From Pseudonocardia thermophila (GTDB lineage: Bacteria; Actinomycetota; Actinomycetes; Mycobacteriales; Pseudonocardiaceae): DNA of 64,000 nt. The notes under the pieces are model-generated. The model saw nothing but the letters and a program-made list of their open reading frames with translations. It searched no databases and was not told the origin of the DNA. The DNA is taken from NCBI RefSeq assembly GCF_900142365.1, contig NZ_FRAP01000008.1:150186-214185 (forward strand), given 5' to 3'. Shown one piece after another: positions 61,996 to 64,000 of the stretch; position 1 is the first letter of the stretch; every line of letters begins with the position of its first letter. The translations under genes were made by a program, and so were the position numbers.

Positions 61996-63012
61996 TCAGC
62001 GGGCCATCGGTGCGGGAGGGTGTTCGATCCTGTGCTGCGTGCGGTAGCGCCCCGGAGCGATCCCGTGCTCACGCTTGAACGCGTTCGCGAAGGCGAACTC
62101 CGAGGTGTAGCCGACGCTGCGGGCGACGCTGCCGAGCGGCGCGCGCGAGTCCCGCAACAGCCGGGCCGCGATCATCATTCGCCACCACGTCAGGTAGTTC
62201 AACGGCGCCCACCCGACCAGCTCGCGGAACCGGCGGGCGAACGCCGCGCGGGAGAGCCCGACCTCGGCGGCGAGGCCGGCCACCGTCCACGGCCGTTCCG
62301 GCCTGGCGTGGATCAGCCGCAGCGCCGCGCTGACGGCCGGGTCGGCGAGCGCCGCACCCCAGCCCTCGTCCGGCTGCTCGGCGAACCACGCGCGCAGGAT
62401 CTGCACGAGGATCAGGTCGAGCAGCGCGGCCACCGCGACAGCGGATCCCGGACGGACGGCCTGCAGCTCCGCGGCGAGCAGATCGACGGCACCGCGCAGC
62501 GCCTGGTGCCGGCCGAGGCGGGCCGGGACGTGGACCACCTCGGGCAGATCGGCCACCAGCGGGTGCGGGCGGGACCGATCGAGCGGGTAGCTGCCGCAGA
62601 GCATCGCGGTGGGCGGCGCATCCGGGCCGGGGCCGTCCGGCCCGAGCGTGGCCCGGTACGACACCAGCGGCTCCCCGGGGGCGGGATCCATCTCACGCAG
62701 CGGGGCGTCCGGCCGGTCGGCCATGCCGTGCGGGGTGCCGTGCGGCAGCAGCACGACGTCGCCGAGACCGAGCGCCCGCGGTTCGCCGCTGCGCGGGATC
62801 AGCCACGCGGAGCCCTGCAGGATCACGTGGAACCCGGCGCCGGGCACGGCAGGGTAGCGCCGCCCCCACGGAGCACGGCACTCCACCTCGAACGACCGCG
62901 GCGCACCGCTGCGCATCGCCGCGATCGCCTGGCCGAGGACGTCCACCTCCGCGAGTCTAGACGCCAGGGCGAAAGCGAGACGATCGCGCATCATCGCCGG
63001 ACTCAAGCGCAT
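61996..63012 (-). CDS. AraC-family regulator with cupin-type sensor domain
   Basis: A 338-residue regulator (maximum length). The N-terminal AraC_binding_2/cupin-like domain has FHVILQGSAWLIPRSGEP and GDVVLLPHGTPHGMAD. The C-terminal AraC double helix-turn-helix (about 235-335) has LAAEVGLSRAAFARRFRELV and SVGYTSEFAFANAFKREHG. Starts at 63012, 62994 or GTG 62949 are possible. It is divergent from the FMN reductase gene by 35 bases, a common regulator/target arrangement. Confidence 0.92.
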   Translation of the reverse strand: MRLSPAMMRDRLAFALASRLAEVDVLGQAIAAMRSGAPRSFEVECRAPWGRRYPAVPGAGFHVILQGSAWLIPRSGEPRALGLGDVVLLPHGTPHGMADRPDAPLREMDPAPGEPLVSYRATLGPDGPGPDAPPTAMLCGSYPLDRSRPHPLVADLPEVVHVPARLGRHQALRGAVDLLAAELQAVRPGSAVAVAALLDLILVQILRAWFAEQPDEGWGAALADPAVSAALRLIHARPERPWTVAGLAAEVGLSRAAFARRFRELVGWAPLNYLTWWRMMIAARLLRDSRAPLGSVARSVGYTSEFAFANAFKREHGIAPGRYRTQHRIEHPPAPMAR

Positions 63013-63047
63013 GGATCGTCTCCTCGGCGGCTCGTAGCGTCGGGACC

Positions 63048-63737
63048 ATGACGAAGATCGCGATCATCCTCGGCAGCACCCGACCCCAGCGCATCGGCGA
63101 GCCGGTCGCCCGGTGGGTGCACGAGGTGGCGGCCACGCGGGGTGACGCGGAGTTCTCGATGATCGACCTGCGTGACGCCGGTCTGCCGCTGCTCGACGAG
63201 CCGCTGTCGCCGATCATGGGCCGCTACGAGCAGCCGCACACGGTGCGGTGGGCCGAGACCGTCCGACCGTTCGACGGGTTCGTGTTCGTCACGCCCGAGT
63301 ACAACCACGGGATCCCCGGAGCGCTGAAGAACGCGATCGATTTCCTCTACCAGGAGTGGCACCACAAGGCGGCCGGGTTCGTCGGCTACGGCGGCGACGG
63401 CGGCGTGCGCGCCGTCGAGCAGCTGCGCCAGGTGCTGGGGCAGCTGCGCGTGGCCGCAGTCGCCGACCAGGTGGCGCTGTCGGTGTTCACCGACTTCGCC
63501 GACTTCACGGTGTTCACGCCCCGCCCGGAGCACGAGGCGGCGCTGCAGGCGATGCTGTCGCAGGTGATCGCCTGGGCGGAGGCGCTGCGACCGCTGCGGG
63601 CTAGCTGTAGTGACTCAGGACGTTGTTGTCAGTGCTCGACGGCGTGTCGGCTTGAACGAGGGGAGGGCCTCCGGGCGAGGTGGGTGTGTCTGAGGCACCT
63701 ACTTCGAACCCAGGAGGCCCTCCATGGCGCACCGTAA
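63048..63737 (+). CDS. NAD(P)H-dependent FMN reductase, 3' end replaced by an insertion sequence
   Basis: FMN_red-family flavoprotein. IAIILGSTRPQRIGEPVARW is the phosphate loop and VTPEYNHGIPGALKNAIDFL the flavin-contact loop. Native sequence runs to about residue 185 (AEALRPLRA). From 63606 the frame enters IS481-type DNA and adds about 44 foreign, Cys/Arg-rich residues before a stop at 63737. The core fold is probably complete, so activity may survive. Divergent AraC gene is its likely regulator. Confidence 0.85.
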   Translation: MTKIAIILGSTRPQRIGEPVARWVHEVAATRGDAEFSMIDLRDAGLPLLDEPLSPIMGRYEQPHTVRWAETVRPFDGFVFVTPEYNHGIPGALKNAIDFLYQEWHHKAAGFVGYGGDGGVRAVEQLRQVLGQLRVAAVADQVALSVFTDFADFTVFTPRPEHEAALQAMLSQVIAWAEALRPLRASCSDSGRCCQCSTACRLERGEGLRARWVCLRHLLRTQEALHGAP

Positions 63738-64000
63738 CGCCCGCACCACGGTCTATGCCCGCCGGCTGATGGTGCAGCGTCATCTGGCCGGTTGGTCGCA
63801 GGCGCGCATCGCCGAGCAGCTGGGGGTCTCTCGGCCAACGGTGAGCAAGTGGATCGGCCGGTACCGGGCCGAAGGCGAGGCCGGGCTGGAAGATCGTTCC
63901 TCGCGGCCTCACACGTCCCCGACCCGCACCGATCCGGCGGTGGAAGCCCAGATCGTGGCCCTGCGCAAGCAGGAACGCCGCGGGGCGGTCTACCTGGCCG
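63606..64000 (+). mobile_element. IS481-family insertion sequence, left part
   Basis: The element starts at TGTAGTGACTCAGGACG directly after GCTAGC (63600-63605). That hexamer fits the NCTAGN target known for IS481. The terminal region runs about 118 bases to the transposase start. The right end is outside the window, so the second copy of the target duplication cannot be checked. Confidence 0.8.
63724..64000 (+). CDS. IS481-family transposase, N-terminal part (runs off the edge)
   Basis: The first 92 residues of a transposase. MAHRNARTTVYARRLMVQRH leads to a helix-turn-helix, WSQARIAEQLGVSRPTVSKW, then YRAEGEAGLEDRSSRPHTSP, the common IS481 linker (GLxDRSSRP). The DDE catalytic core is beyond the window. 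GGAGG lies upstream of ATG 63724. Its transcription would be away from the disrupted FMN reductase. Confidence 0.9.
   Translation, partial: MAHRNARTTVYARRLMVQRHLAGWSQARIAEQLGVSRPTVSKWIGRYRAEGEAGLEDRSSRPHTSPTRTDPAVEAQIVALRKQERRGAVYLA

Noticed and set aside
1..64000. tRNA, rRNA or riboswitch genes
   Set aside because: No cloverleaf with a conserved TTC-arm, no rRNA-like stretch and no riboswitch core was recognised by eye. A covariance-model scan would be the decisive test.

Overview
This is a 64 kb chromosomal stretch of a very GC-rich actinobacterium. GTG starts are frequent and there are many 4-base ATGA/GTGA start-stop overlaps. Gene content points to the Pseudonocardiales, with Pseudonocardia-like the best guess from gene content and intergenic repeat style; I could not run a taxonomic search. 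The backbone follows an arrangement I know from Mycobacterium tuberculosis: birA, accD5, accE5, maf, sseA, sufE-like, accA3 (Rv3279c-Rv3285), then gGCT-like, lpdA, M20 peptidase, purine nucleoside phosphorylase, pmmB and upp (about Rv3303c-Rv3309). Accessory genes are inserted into this backbone.

Layout. 0-6.4 kb: a two-component system (kinase cut by the left edge), hisN, a decayed Uma2 gene, HMG-CoA lyase, birA and a glycogen-debranching-like glycosidase. 6.5-16.4 kb: the acyl-CoA carboxylase block (accD, accE, maf, sseA, sufE, accA3). It is interrupted by an HxlR/acyl-CoA dehydrogenase pair and by a compact three-gene operon: a TIGR04222 membrane protein with a Gly/Ser/Cys tail, a DUF692/MNIO iron enzyme and a small partner protein. 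16.5-28.6 kb: a catabolic cluster built around a GAF/PucR-type regulator, with two luciferase-like flavin monooxygenases, amidohydrolase, cyclase-family hydrolase, acyl-CoA dehydrogenase, zinc alcohol dehydrogenase, aldehyde dehydrogenase and acetoacetyl-CoA synthetase. 28.8-38.3 kb: an SDR/Rrf2 divergent pair with two clear palindromic operators, a damaged AbiEi/DUF559 gene, gGCT, lpdA, a frameshifted TerD-VWA gene, a NYN RNase and an M20 amidohydrolase. Three arrays of a roughly 21-bp repeat each follow a stop codon here. 38.6-46.6 kb: Ser/Thr kinase, punA, pmmB, SGNH hydrolase, flavodoxin, TetR, amidase and upp.

46.8-52.2 kb is plastic DNA: a secreted His/Asp-rich protein with perfect internal repeats, DUF222-HNH and MFS remnants, a saccharopine dehydrogenase-like/PhzF pair, and a scar of decayed pieces resembling neighbouring genes. 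52.3-60.5 kb is a nine-gene minus-strand operon: an SsuABC/TauABC-type importer, a YheO/DauR-type regulator, a Dabb protein, an FAH-family hydrolase and a three-subunit molybdenum hydroxylase. Its [2Fe-2S] subunit is fused to a RidA domain. The operon probably imports and degrades a heteroaromatic compound, substrate unknown. 60.7-64 kb: a beta-lactamase-fold esterase, an AraC regulator and an FMN reductase whose end is replaced by an IS481-family insertion running off the right edge.

Most notable signals: (1) the MNIO operon, a candidate peptide/protein-modification system; (2) the helically phased repeat arrays placed in sense orientation just 3' of genes; (3) the CoxS-RidA fusion. No tRNA, rRNA or CRISPR array was seen.
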